From Buttiauxella agrestis ATCC 33320 (GTDB taxonomy: Bacteria; Pseudomonadota; Gammaproteobacteria; Enterobacterales; Enterobacteriaceae): a stretch of DNA of 64,000 nucleotides. The notes below the pieces were generated by a model. It made no database searches and was not told the origin of the DNA. It saw only the letters and a program-made list of their open reading frames with translations. The number at the start of each line of letters is the position of its first letter. Within the stretch, counting starts at the first letter, position 1. Of this stretch, positions 45,088-53,439 are shown in pieces. Location: NCBI RefSeq assembly GCF_000735355.1, contig NZ_JMPI01000025.1, positions 1-64,000 on the forward strand, given 5' to 3'. Both the position numbers and the translations under genes were made by a program.

Positions 45088-46145
45088 TGAAAACCCTCAA
45101 AGGGCCATCCATATTTCTCTCACAGTTTATATCCGATAACCCCCCGTTCAACTCGCTCGACACGCTAGCCGCCTGGGCTGCGGGGTTGGGCTACAAAGCG
45201 GTGCAAATCCCCACACATCTGCCACATATTTTTGACCTCGCCAAAGCCGCCGAAAGCCTGGAATACTGCGCTGAAATTCGCCATCTGCTGGCAAATGTTG
45301 GACTAGAAATCAGCGAGCTTTCAACTCATTTACAGGGGCAACTGGTGGCCGTACATCCGGCGTATGACGCAGCATTTGCCGGATTCGCTCCAAAGGAACT
45401 GGCGCACGATGCCGTTGCGCGTCAGCAATGGGCGGTCGATAGCCTGAAACAAGCCGCTCGTGCCTCGCAAAACTTAGGTTTAAATGCGCACGCCACGTTT
45501 TCTGGCGCACTAGCCTGGCCTTATTTTTACCCTTGGCCACCGCGCAATGAGCAACTGCTGGATGAAGCGTTTCAAGAACTGGCTGCCCGCTGGAAGCCGA
45601 TTCTGGACTGCTTTGACGACGCGGGCGTAGATGTCTGTTTTGAGCTGCATCCCGGCGAAGATTTGCATGATGGCGTCACGTTCGAGCGTTTTCTGGCGCT
45701 GGTCGATAACCATCCGCGCTGCAATATTCTCTACGATCCAAGCCATATGCTGTTGCAACACATGGATTACCTCGGTTTTATCGACCATTACCATGCACGA
45801 ATCAAAGCCTTTCACGTCAAAGATGCTGAGTTTTTACCATCGGCAAAAAGCGGAGTGTATGCGGGTTATCAGCCGTGGATTGATCGCCCCGGGCGTTTTC
45901 GCTCCCTCGGTGACGGGCAGGTTAATTTCAACGGGATCTTCAGCAAATTGGCGCAATATGACTACAGCGGATGGGCTACGCTTGAATGGGAGTGTTGTCT
46001 GAAAGCAGGCGATGCGGGCGCGCGCGAAGGGGCAAAATTTATCGCGGAACACATTATTCCGGTTGCCGAATATGCCTTTGACGACTTTGCGCTGCGCGAC
46101 AGCGACAAATCAGCGGTGCGTCGCATGCTCGGGCTGGAGGAGTAA
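45087..46145 (+). CDS. Sugar phosphate isomerase/epimerase family TIM-barrel
   Basis: 352-residue xylose-isomerase-like TIM-barrel (AP endonuclease 2 family). Metal-site residues can be read in FELHPGED, YDPSHMLL, HARIKAFHVKDAEF and TLEWECC. Related enzymes are IolE, IolI and YcjR, the last an epimerase of 3-keto-glucosides in a cluster that also holds a Gfo/Idh dehydrogenase. The same partner set here suggests epimerisation of an oxidised glycoside. Exact reaction unknown. Confidence 0.87.
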   Translation: MKTLKGPSIFLSQFISDNPPFNSLDTLAAWAAGLGYKAVQIPTHLPHIFDLAKAAESLEYCAEIRHLLANVGLEISELSTHLQGQLVAVHPAYDAAFAGFAPKELAHDAVARQQWAVDSLKQAARASQNLGLNAHATFSGALAWPYFYPWPPRNEQLLDEAFQELAARWKPILDCFDDAGVDVCFELHPGEDLHDGVTFERFLALVDNHPRCNILYDPSHMLLQHMDYLGFIDHYHARIKAFHVKDAEFLPSAKSGVYAGYQPWIDRPGRFRSLGDGQVNFNGIFSKLAQYDYSGWATLEWECCLKAGDAGAREGAKFIAEHIIPVAEYAFDDFALRDSDKSAVRRMLGLEE

Positions 46146-46147
46146 CC

Positions 46148-47263
46148 ATGAAACGACTTCGTTTAGGTATGGTCGGCGGCGGTGAAGGTTCATTTATCGG
46201 CGGTGTCCACCGTATTGCAGCTCGTCTTGATGACCAGTTTGAACTGGTCGCCGGGGCGTTTTCGTCCTCGCCGGAAGTGGCAAAGCGCAGCGGTGAAGCG
46301 CTATTTATCGCAGCCGACCGCTGTTATGCCAGCTGGCAGGAGATGGCTGAACGTGAGGCATCGCGGCCGGACGGCATTGAAGTTGTCTCGATTGTCACCC
46401 CCAACCATTTGCACGTTCCGATAGCCAAAGTATTTCTGCAACATGGCATTCATGTTATCTGCGACAAACCGCTCGGGGTGACGCTTGCCGAGGCTCAGGA
46501 GCTGGCGCAGGTTATCGACGCATCCGGCCTGCAATTTATTCTGACCCATAACTACAGCGCACTACCGATGGTGCGCGAAGCCCGGGCGCGCATCGCCAAC
46601 AGTGAAATCGGTGATATTCGTGCCATAGAAGTGGAGTATTTGCAGGACTGGCTGAACGACAGGCTGGAGTTGACCGACAACAAACAGGCGAGCTGGCGCG
46701 GAAATCCGGCCATGGCGGGGGCCGGCGCGATTGGGGATATCGGCACTCACGCCTGGCAACTGGCAGCGTTTGTCAGCGGCATGGAGCCAGAAACCTTGCG
46801 TGGAGAACTGCTGACGCGCATTCCGGGGCGGGTGCTGGATGACGAAGTGTACGCTGAAATGCGTTACGCCAACGGTGCACGAGGGCGTTTGTGGGCAAGC
46901 CAGGTAGCACCCGGTTTTGAAAACGATCTGCGTCTGCGCATCGTGGGCAGCAGGGCGACTATCAGTTTTCGCCAGCAACAGCCAGAAATCCTGGAAATCC
47001 ATCCGCATCACGGAAACAGTTACGTTGTCACGCGAAACGGTGTGAATAATCATGATTCCGTACGCCATCAGTGCCGCACTCCCGCCGGGCACCCGGAAGG
47101 ATATCTGGAAGGTTTCGCGCAAATCTACCGTGAAGCTGCGGTTAAAATTCGCGGCGGAGATGCGCCGCTTCTGCCGGGTATAGCAGCAGGGCTGGCGGGG
47201 ATGAAGTTTATAGAAACGATGCGCGAGAGTAGCGATCGCGGTGGGGAGTGGGTTGAGTGGTGA
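46148..47263 (+). CDS. Gfo/Idh/MocA-family sugar oxidoreductase (second copy)
   Basis: 371 residues: Rossmann motif GMVGGGEGSFIGGVHRIAAR at the N-terminus, catalytic-lysine motif CDKPLGVTLAEA, and C-terminal domain with GDIGTHAWQLAAFVSG. The GGGEGSFIG-HR signature marks the YcjS/IolX-type subgroup. Only 2 bp separate it from the epimerase gene. With the first copy it could oxidise then re-reduce a sugar at different carbons, net epimerisation. A strong terminator follows. Confidence 0.9.
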   Translation: MKRLRLGMVGGGEGSFIGGVHRIAARLDDQFELVAGAFSSSPEVAKRSGEALFIAADRCYASWQEMAEREASRPDGIEVVSIVTPNHLHVPIAKVFLQHGIHVICDKPLGVTLAEAQELAQVIDASGLQFILTHNYSALPMVREARARIANSEIGDIRAIEVEYLQDWLNDRLELTDNKQASWRGNPAMAGAGAIGDIGTHAWQLAAFVSGMEPETLRGELLTRIPGRVLDDEVYAEMRYANGARGRLWASQVAPGFENDLRLRIVGSRATISFRQQQPEILEIHPHHGNSYVVTRNGVNNHDSVRHQCRTPAGHPEGYLEGFAQIYREAAVKIRGGDAPLLPGIAAGLAGMKFIETMRESSDRGGEWVEW

Positions 47264-47276
47264 CCTGGTGAATAGT

Positions 47277-47309
47277 AGAAAGGATCTTTTTGAGATCCTT
47301 TCTGTTTTA
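47277..47309 (+). terminator. Rho-independent terminator of the LacI-controlled operon
   Basis: AGAAAGGATC (47277-47286) / GATCCTTTCT (47294-47303), 7-base loop, followed by GTTTTAG. It also sits 10 bp beyond the end of the convergent lipoprotein gene. Confidence 0.85.
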
Positions 47310-47318
47310 GCGTTAATT

Positions 47319-47726
47319 TTATGGCTGAGTGACGTTTAGGGTATATTCCTTTTTAAATCTAGTTGCGCGGGCGATCATACTGCCATACATTCCCCCCCAC
47401 AATTTTATTTCTATTACACCAGATTTGGTGGGGATGCCATATATTTCTATACAGTTATAATCATTGCTATCTTTTGGTAGCATATTTTTAATTTTTGATT
47501 CAGGAAGTTGACAGTTTCGCAGCGAAATACCCATATTTGAGGGGGCCGTTGCTCCAGGTGTATCATGTTTCATGACTCCGCCTCCTAAGATTTTTATTCT
47601 AAAGAAATAAGGCATGCCAACGGTTGCGGGCTTTAAAGTTTTACTCTCCGGGATATATTCTACAGGCGTGGTGCATGCTGCGGTCCCTATAACGATAAGT
47701 ACAAGAAAAGCTTTATGTATATTCAT
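47319..47726 (-). CDS. Lipoprotein next to a cysteine-peptidase gene (candidate immunity protein)
   Basis: 135-residue protein with a lipoprotein signal peptide (MNIHKAFLVLIVIGTAAC, lipid-modified Cys18). The mature part is short with two Cys (CQLPES, NCIEIYG) and a beta-rich look (VGMPYFFRIKILGGG; GVIEIKLWGGMYG). I recognise no family. It starts 2 bp after the peptidase gene and is equally AT-rich. A periplasm-facing lipoprotein directly behind a probable toxin is the usual form of an immunity protein against peptidoglycan- or periplasm-acting effectors; this role is inferred. Confidence 0.7.
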   Translation of the reverse strand: MNIHKAFLVLIVIGTAACTTPVEYIPESKTLKPATVGMPYFFRIKILGGGVMKHDTPGATAPSNMGISLRNCQLPESKIKNMLPKDSNDYNCIEIYGIPTKSGVIEIKLWGGMYGSMIARATRFKKEYTLNVTQP

Positions 47727-47728
47727 GT

Positions 47729-48904
47729 TTAGTTGACTGGTTTAAAAACCATTCCTCCATAAAAACGGTTAATGAAAAAAGAAATATCCGTATCAGTCTT
47801 TATCTGATCAGATGCTTCTCCCCATGAAAATAAATTAAGATGCATATTATTATCGCTATCTTGTGTTACAGGTCCTTTCCATATAATCCAGTGAGTCGGA
47901 ACTGTTAAAGTTGAACGCCCATTTTCCAGTAGGCCATCATTAATTAATGTGACAACCTTATAACCTTTCTCGACATAGTCATTTAGTTCACGAATACCCT
48001 GGATTCCAGCTTGGGTTACCCCGACATTACTAAACACTTTTGTATATCCAACCTTTTCAAACCATTCTGTTAACGTTTGCCACATCGTGATCCCTGCAAG
48101 GGGGGAATCCAGAGTATCAAAACTCATTATACTGTTTTCACTATCTCTTAGACTAGCCAACATCAGCCAGTCCAGACCAAGTATTAATGGATCAGGACCA
48201 TCGTAAAAATCACCTGAAGGATGCCGACAACCTTCCCCCGGAGCGATCACAAGCTCACCAATTTTAGTTTTTCCGTATTGCCACAGATCTTTAGCCGCCT
48301 GGGCATAAACATCTGGCCTATCCATTTGCAGGCAATAGAAAAAGGCCGCAGGCCCACACAAACTGCCAGTATTCTGATTGGGGAATGTAATGTGATTAAA
48401 TCTGTTATTTACTTGCTCTTCAATAATGCTTTTTTCAAATGGATCTTGCGGGTCGCCAATGGGATATTGCTCAGCAATAAACGGCCTTTCCGGTTTTGAT
48501 ATATTAACCTTAACAATCTTTCCACCTTCACTTTCCAGCACCGATGTTCCCGTGGAGACAAAATAACAAGGATTTTCACGTTTGACCGGAGAGCAGGCTT
48601 TGCCGGTGGCAAACTCTTCTAATGTGTACATGCGGGTAAAGGGAGACGATGTAACGCAATGCGTGTGCAACATAGTTTTCCGATAAAGCGTGACTTCCAT
48701 AATATAAATTCTCGAAAGTGACTCACCAATATTATCGGTAGGATGTTTTAGAGTTTCATAATTTCCTTGAATAGGTTGTTGCTTCACATTTATCAGAGAG
48801 TGTTTATTTCTATCCGAATCCATCCGATAAATAGATAAATCATAGAGAAGGGAATCGGGTGGAACATTCGAGTTGATACGCGTGCTGAGATGATAAATAG
48901 TCAT
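47729..48904 (-). CDS. Papain-like cysteine peptidase/amidase, probable effector
   Basis: 391 residues, no signal peptide. Residues 1-140 have no recognisable motif. The rest reads like a papain-superfamily core: Gln177 six residues before Cys183 in QNTGSLCGPAAFFYCLQ (oxyanion Gln and nucleophile, same spacing as papain), His338 in PTHWIIWKGP, and an Asn357...SWGE361-362 segment like papain NSWG. CGPAA also resembles C39-type peptidases. Base composition is clearly more AT-rich than both flanking operons. It lies between a small membrane-protein gene and a lipoprotein gene on one strand. Best guess is a contact- or secretion-system effector cutting protein or peptidoglycan peptide; no secretion gene adjoins. 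Confidence 0.75.
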   Translation of the reverse strand: MTIYHLSTRINSNVPPDSLLYDLSIYRMDSDRNKHSLINVKQQPIQGNYETLKHPTDNIGESLSRIYIMEVTLYRKTMLHTHCVTSSPFTRMYTLEEFATGKACSPVKRENPCYFVSTGTSVLESEGGKIVKVNISKPERPFIAEQYPIGDPQDPFEKSIIEEQVNNRFNHITFPNQNTGSLCGPAAFFYCLQMDRPDVYAQAAKDLWQYGKTKIGELVIAPGEGCRHPSGDFYDGPDPLILGLDWLMLASLRDSENSIMSFDTLDSPLAGITMWQTLTEWFEKVGYTKVFSNVGVTQAGIQGIRELNDYVEKGYKVVTLINDGLLENGRSTLTVPTHWIIWKGPVTQDSDNNMHLNLFSWGEASDQIKTDTDISFFINRFYGGMVFKPVN

Positions 48905-48929
48905 AATTAATCCATTAATTAAAGAAAGG

Positions 48930-49169
48930 TTATTGAGTCGAATATACCCTGGATGAACCTATTTTTAATCTAAACTTATTAACGCGTTCGAAATACAGCA
49001 TTCCGTGTACAACCGCCCACTCAATGACCCCGTAGCCCGTCCCGCACAAAAGCACCATAAAAAATAACGATACGTGCACCAGGTCGAGAATTCGCACAAA
49101 GATTAGGCGGCTAAGTTGTCGCCTTGCCTGATTGTTACTAGCTTTTTGATTGGTGTGGCTATTTTCCAC
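48930..49169 (-). CDS. Small membrane protein upstream of the peptidase gene (tentative)
   Basis: 79 residues from a GTG at 49169 directly behind a purine-rich ribosome site (AGGAGGGAG); the frame is open to an ATG at 49205 but that overlaps the start region of the plus-strand transporter gene. Charged N-terminus (MENSHTNQKASNNQARRQ), one long hydrophobic stretch (LVHVSLFFMVLLCGTGYGVIEWAVV) and a basic tail. It ends 25 bp before the peptidase gene on the same strand and shares its AT-rich composition. It fills most of the otherwise empty 300-bp gap 48905-49204. Confidence 0.45.
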   Translation of the reverse strand: MENSHTNQKASNNQARRQLSRLIFVRILDLVHVSLFFMVLLCGTGYGVIEWAVVHGMLYFERVNKFRLKIGSSRVYSTQ

Positions 49170-49204
49170 CTCCCTCCTGTCCGGTCTGAACAAAAGAGGA
49201 AACA

Positions 49205-50470
49205 ATGAAAAAGCTGACGTTAAGTTTTATTACCTTAGCGCTTGCGGGCGTTTCTAACGCTGCGTTTGCCGATACCCTGCGCATGGAATGCCCGATCTCG
49301 CCTGGCGGTAAGGAATACTGCAAATACGTCAAAGACCGTTTTGAAAAACAGACCAGCAACAAGCTGGAGTTTATCGAATTCCCGGCGGCATCTGACGAAA
49401 AGCTGGCTCTGCTCCAGCAACTGTTTGCCGCCAAAGATGAAAAGGCGGTGGACTTGTTCCAGTCGGACACCATCTGGGTGGGGTTACTTGATAAACAGAC
49501 TCTCGATTTAACCGACGCCGTCGGCGATATGAAAGGCGATTTCTTCCCCGGCCCGTGGGCGAACGACACGGTGAACGGTAAAGTCAAAGCGGTGCCTGCG
49601 TATCTGGATACCGGTGTGCTCTATTACCGCAAAGACTTGCTGGAAAAATACAACGAGCAGCCGCCGAAAACCTGGGAAGAGCTGACGCGTATCGCCACTA
49701 AAATTCAGGAAGAAGAGCGTAAAGCAGGGCACAAAAACTTCTGGGGGATGATCTTCCAGGGCAAATCGTATGAAGGGCTGACTTGTAACGCGCTGGAGTG
49801 GATTGATTCCTATGGCGGCGGCACCTTTATCGACGAAAAAGGGAACGTGACCGTAAATAATCCTAAGGCGGCGGCTGCGCTGGATATGGTTGCAGGCTGG
49901 ATGGGTAAAATCACGCCGAAAGGGGCGTTAGGATACAAAGAGGAAGAGTCGCGAGCGGTGTTCCAGAATGGCGATGCGCTGTTTATGCGCAACTGGCCAT
50001 ACGCGTATTTGCTCTCGCAAGGCGCGGATAGCCCGCTGAAAGGCAAAGTGGGCGTGGCTCCGCTTCCGGCCGGGCCGGATGGTAAATCAGCCAACGCCCT
50101 TGGCGGCTGGCAGTGGTCCGTCAATGCCAATACCAAAAACAAAGATGCAGCGATTGCGCTGCTGAAAATCCTCACCGATGCTGATTCGCAGAAAATGCAG
50201 CTGAAATATCTCGGCTTCGCACCGACGCGATCGGCCCTGTATGAAGACAAAGCGGTACTGGAAACCGCACCACATCTGACGATGTTTAAGGATATCTTCG
50301 CCAATGCGGTTCCTCGCCCGGCAACGGCCACCAAAAGCCAGTATCCGCGCGTCTCTAACGCCATCTTTAACGTGACCTTCAAAGTGCTCAACGGCAGCAG
50401 CGACGGCAAAACAGCGGTCGCCGATCTGCAAAAACGCCTTGAGCGCGTGAAGGGTAAGGACTGGCATTAA
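49205..50470 (+). CDS. Alpha-glucoside ABC transporter binding protein (PalE/AglE/MalE-like)
   Basis: 421-residue family 1 solute-binding protein with a Sec signal (MKKLTLSFITLALAGVSNAAFA-DT). Typical features are YLDTGVLYYRKDLLEKY, PPKTWEELTRIATKIQ, GWMGKITPKGALGYKEEESRAVFQNGDALFMRNWPYAY and GGWQWSVNANTKNKDAA. Heads an operon of two permeases, an ATPase and two GH13 glucosidases, so an alpha-linked glucose disaccharide such as isomaltulose, trehalulose or another sucrose isomer is the probable ligand. Ribosome site AGAGGAAAC. Confidence 0.9.
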   Translation: MKKLTLSFITLALAGVSNAAFADTLRMECPISPGGKEYCKYVKDRFEKQTSNKLEFIEFPAASDEKLALLQQLFAAKDEKAVDLFQSDTIWVGLLDKQTLDLTDAVGDMKGDFFPGPWANDTVNGKVKAVPAYLDTGVLYYRKDLLEKYNEQPPKTWEELTRIATKIQEEERKAGHKNFWGMIFQGKSYEGLTCNALEWIDSYGGGTFIDEKGNVTVNNPKAAAALDMVAGWMGKITPKGALGYKEEESRAVFQNGDALFMRNWPYAYLLSQGADSPLKGKVGVAPLPAGPDGKSANALGGWQWSVNANTKNKDAAIALLKILTDADSQKMQLKYLGFAPTRSALYEDKAVLETAPHLTMFKDIFANAVPRPATATKSQYPRVSNAIFNVTFKVLNGSSDGKTAVADLQKRLERVKGKDWH

Positions 50471-51388
50471 TTGGCGCATACAGGCTATCAACAACGGCGT
50501 CGCCGTATCGCGTGGATACTGGTGGCGCCAGCGCTGTTACTTCTGGCACTGGCGGCGGGATGGCCACTGGTGCGTACCTTCTTCTTCAGCTTCACCAACG
50601 CGATGCTCGACAACCCGTCTGAGTACCAGATGGTGGGGCTGGCAAACTATTACGCGACACATGACGGCAGCAGCAGCGGGGTGTTGGTTGACCCTCTGTG
50701 GTGGCAGGCTGTCGGCAACACCTTGTGGTTTACCGTGGTATCGGTTGGCATCGAGCTATTTCTCGGGATGTTGCTGGCGTTGCTAATGAACCAGAAATTT
50801 CGCGGCCAGGGCTTAGTGCGCACCGCTATTCTGGTGCCGTGGGCGATTCCGACCATTGTGAGCGCCAAAATGTGGGGCTGGATGTTCCACGATCAGTACG
50901 GCGTGGTAAACGATTTGCTGGCGAAAATCTTTGGTTATCAGGCACATCTGGCGTGGATTGCCGAGCCGTCGCTGTCGATGTGGGCGGTGGTGATTGCCGA
51001 TGTCTGGAAAACCACGCCGTTTATGGCGCTGATGTTGCTGGCAGCACTGCAACTGATTCCCAACGATCTTTACGAGGCGGCGCGCGTGGATGGTGCCAGC
51101 CCGTGGCAAAGGTTCAAGCGCATCACGCTGCCGTTGATTATGCCGGCGATGATTGTGGCGCTGATTTTCCGCGTGATGGACGCGATGCGCATTTTCGATC
51201 TGATCTTCGTGCTGACATCCAACAGCGAGGCCACGATGTCCGTTTCCGGTTACGCCCGTGAACAAATTATTTCCTATCAGGATATGGGCATGGGTTCGGC
51301 GGCATCGGTGCTGGTGTTTATGATGGTGGCAGGCATTGCCGCCTGCTTTATCCGCGTCTCACGTTTAAACGAGAAGGAGAAGCGGTGA
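50471..51388 (+). CDS. ABC transporter permease, MalF/PalF type
   Basis: 305-residue permease with six helices and the EAA loop LYEAARVDGASPWQRFKRITLPLI at about 200-222. The frame begins at a TTG (50471) immediately after the binding-protein stop; AAGGAC lies about 11 bases upstream and there is no alternative ATG before the first helix (QQRRRRIAWILVAPALLLL). Coupled to the next permease through an ATGA overlap. Confidence 0.92.
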   Translation: MAHTGYQQRRRRIAWILVAPALLLLALAAGWPLVRTFFFSFTNAMLDNPSEYQMVGLANYYATHDGSSSGVLVDPLWWQAVGNTLWFTVVSVGIELFLGMLLALLMNQKFRGQGLVRTAILVPWAIPTIVSAKMWGWMFHDQYGVVNDLLAKIFGYQAHLAWIAEPSLSMWAVVIADVWKTTPFMALMLLAALQLIPNDLYEAARVDGASPWQRFKRITLPLIMPAMIVALIFRVMDAMRIFDLIFVLTSNSEATMSVSGYAREQIISYQDMGMGSAASVLVFMMVAGIAACFIRVSRLNEKEKR

Positions 51389-52233
51389 TGAAAATAACCC
51401 GTCGGCAGCGCAAATTCGGCCATAGTCTGGTTATCTTCCTTGGTGCGACCTGCGCTGTGCTGTTCTGTGTTTTCCCGTTTTATTACGCGATTATTACGTC
51501 ACTGCGCACCGGGCAGGAGCTGTTTTTACCCGCCTATTTACCGAGCGGCTACCACTGGAGCAACTACGTCACCGCGCTGGTGGATAACGGCATCGCCCGC
51601 AGCCTGCTTAACTCGGTGCTGGTGGCGACGATAACCGTGGGCGTCTGCCTGCTGGTGTCGATTACCGCCTCTTTTGCACTGGCACGCGTGCCGTTCCGTG
51701 GCCGTAAATTCCTGCTGTTCACCATTTTGTGTGTTTCCATGTTCCCGCAGGTGGCGGTGCTGACGGGCATGTTTGAGCTGGTGCGTTTTCTCGGACTTTA
51801 TGACTCGCTCGGTGCGCTGGTGCTCTCTTACACCACCTTTTCGCTGCCGTTCACCGTTTGGGTGCTCACCACGTTTATGAAGTCGATTCCCGTGGAATTG
51901 GAAGAGGCGGCGATTGTTGATGGCGCCAAAACCTGGACCATTATTCGCCGGGTGTTTGCCCCAATTCTCGCCCCCGCGCTGGTCACCACCGGGCTGCTGG
52001 CGTTTATCGGTGCGTGGAATGAGTTCATGTTCGCGCTGACATTTATTATTTCTGGCGACAAACGCACGGTGCCTGTCGCCATCAGTATGTTCAGCGGCGC
52101 GTCAACCTTTGAGCTGCCGTGGGGCAGCATTATGGCGGCGTCGGTGGTGGTGACGCTGCCGATTATTGTGCTGGTGCTTATCTTCCAGAAACGCATTGTC
52201 AGCGGGCTTACCAGCGGAGCGATTAAGGGATAA
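51388..52233 (+). CDS. ABC transporter permease, MalG/PalG type
   Basis: 281 residues from the ATG at 51388, which overlaps the preceding stop (ATGA) and has AAGGAGAAG upstream. Six helices, EAA loop LEEAAIVDGAKTWTIIRRVFAPIL (about 171-195) and the MalG-like ending QKRIVSGLTSGAIKG. Pairs with the MalF-type subunit and the ATPase encoded 2 bp downstream. Confidence 0.93.
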   Translation: MKITRRQRKFGHSLVIFLGATCAVLFCVFPFYYAIITSLRTGQELFLPAYLPSGYHWSNYVTALVDNGIARSLLNSVLVATITVGVCLLVSITASFALARVPFRGRKFLLFTILCVSMFPQVAVLTGMFELVRFLGLYDSLGALVLSYTTFSLPFTVWVLTTFMKSIPVELEEAAIVDGAKTWTIIRRVFAPILAPALVTTGLLAFIGAWNEFMFALTFIISGDKRTVPVAISMFSGASTFELPWGSIMAASVVVTLPIIVLVLIFQKRIVSGLTSGAIKG

Positions 52234-52235
52234 CC

Positions 52236-53354
52236 ATGGCGCAACTCGTACTCGATAAAATTCAAAAACGCTACGGCGCGGCATCAGAGGTGATTAAACC
52301 GCTCGATCTCGAAGTCAACAGTGGGGAGTTTGTGGTGGTGGTGGGGCCGTCCGGCTGCGGGAAATCAACGCTGCTACGCATGGTGGCGGGTCTTGAAGAG
52401 ATAAGCGGCGGCGAGATGCGTATCGACGGGGTTTGCGTCAACGACGATTCTCCGTCAGAGCGCGGCATCGGCATGGTGTTCCAGTCCTACGCGCTCTATC
52501 CGCATATGACGGTGTACCAGAATATGGCATTTGCGCTGGAAATGGCGAAACTGCCCGTCAAAACCATCGACGAAAAAGTGCGGGAAAGCGCGCGTATTTT
52601 GCAGCTCGAGCATTTGCTCGACCGGCGACCTAAAGATCTCTCCGGCGGCCAGCGCCAGCGTGTGGCTATCGGGCGGGCGATTGTGCGCGAGCCGAGCCTG
52701 TTTTTGTTCGATGAACCGCTTTCAAACCTTGATGCCTCGCTGCGCGTGCAGATGCGTATGGAAATCGCGGCGCTGCATAAACGGATTAATGCCACGATTT
52801 TGTATGTCACCCACGATCAGGTCGAAGCGATGACGCTTGCCGACCGCATCGTGGTGCTTAATCAAGGGCAAATCGAGCAGGTGGGCACGCCGCTTGATTT
52901 GTACGACCGCCCGGCCAACGTGTTTGTCGCCCAGTTTATCGGCTCGCCAAAAATGAACCTGATCCCCGGCGTTTTGGTGAGCGGCAACGCCCAGCGCACG
53001 GATGTAATGCTGGAAAACCGCCAGCTTATTTCGCTGCCGATGAACGGGGCTGGTGTACCTGAAGGGCAAGCTGTGCGCCTCGGTATTCGCCCCGAACATG
53101 TTCAGATAACCGAACTGGCGCAGGCAGACATTGAAGCGGAAGTGTTGTTTGTTGAGCAGATGGGCAACGAAACTTTGCTCTACGTAAATAGCGGTTACGG
53201 TAGCGAACCGCTGGTGATGCGCCATACTTTCAGGCTTGAGATAAAAGCTGACCGACGAATCGGCCTGCGGCTGCCGCCTGAGAATTGCTACTTGTTTAAC
53301 AGTGACGGGCGGGCGTTTGTGCGAATTTCACCCTCATCCCAGCCTTCTCCGTGA
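52236..53354 (+). CDS. Sugar ABC transporter ATPase, MalK/UgpC type
   Basis: 372-residue ATPase: Walker A GPSGCGKST at 36-44, Q-loop FQSYALYPHM, signature LSGGQRQRVAIGRA, Walker B FLFDEPLSNLDA, H-loop YVTHDQ, then a C-terminal OB-type regulatory domain (RLGIRPEHVQI). The last residues SPSSQPSP are read from an intergenic repeat, so the native C-terminus was probably shorter. Energises uptake by the preceding permeases. Confidence 0.94.
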   Translation: MAQLVLDKIQKRYGAASEVIKPLDLEVNSGEFVVVVGPSGCGKSTLLRMVAGLEEISGGEMRIDGVCVNDDSPSERGIGMVFQSYALYPHMTVYQNMAFALEMAKLPVKTIDEKVRESARILQLEHLLDRRPKDLSGGQRQRVAIGRAIVREPSLFLFDEPLSNLDASLRVQMRMEIAALHKRINATILYVTHDQVEAMTLADRIVVLNQGQIEQVGTPLDLYDRPANVFVAQFIGSPKMNLIPGVLVSGNAQRTDVMLENRQLISLPMNGAGVPEGQAVRLGIRPEHVQITELAQADIEAEVLFVEQMGNETLLYVNSGYGSEPLVMRHTFRLEIKADRRIGLRLPPENCYLFNSDGRAFVRISPSSQPSP

Positions 53355-53420
53355 GGGAGAAGGAGAAAACATAAGATCCCCTCTCCTGGGGAGAGGGTGA
53401 GGGTTAGGGTGAGGGCGCTC
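53330..53420. repeat. Tandem-hairpin repeat element (CCCTCAxCC / GGTGAGGG type)
   Basis: Begins inside the ATPase gene end: CACCCTCATCCCAGCC, hairpin CCTTCTCC-GTGA-GGGAGAAGG, hairpin CCCTCTCC-TG-GGGAGAGGG, then TGAGGGTTAGGGTGAGGG. Both ends are inverted copies (CACCCTCA / TGAGGGTGAG-like), so the whole forms a large cruciform. Dispersed repeats of this look are common in enterobacterial genomes. It separates the transport genes from the hydrolase genes and may reduce downstream expression. Confidence 0.75.
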
Positions 53421-53439
53421 GACAAAAAAGGAGAAATCA

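Noticed and set aside
53330-53420. CRISPR array or direct-repeat cluster
   Set aside because: The units are inverted hairpins without spacers of equal length and only one copy of the set is present.
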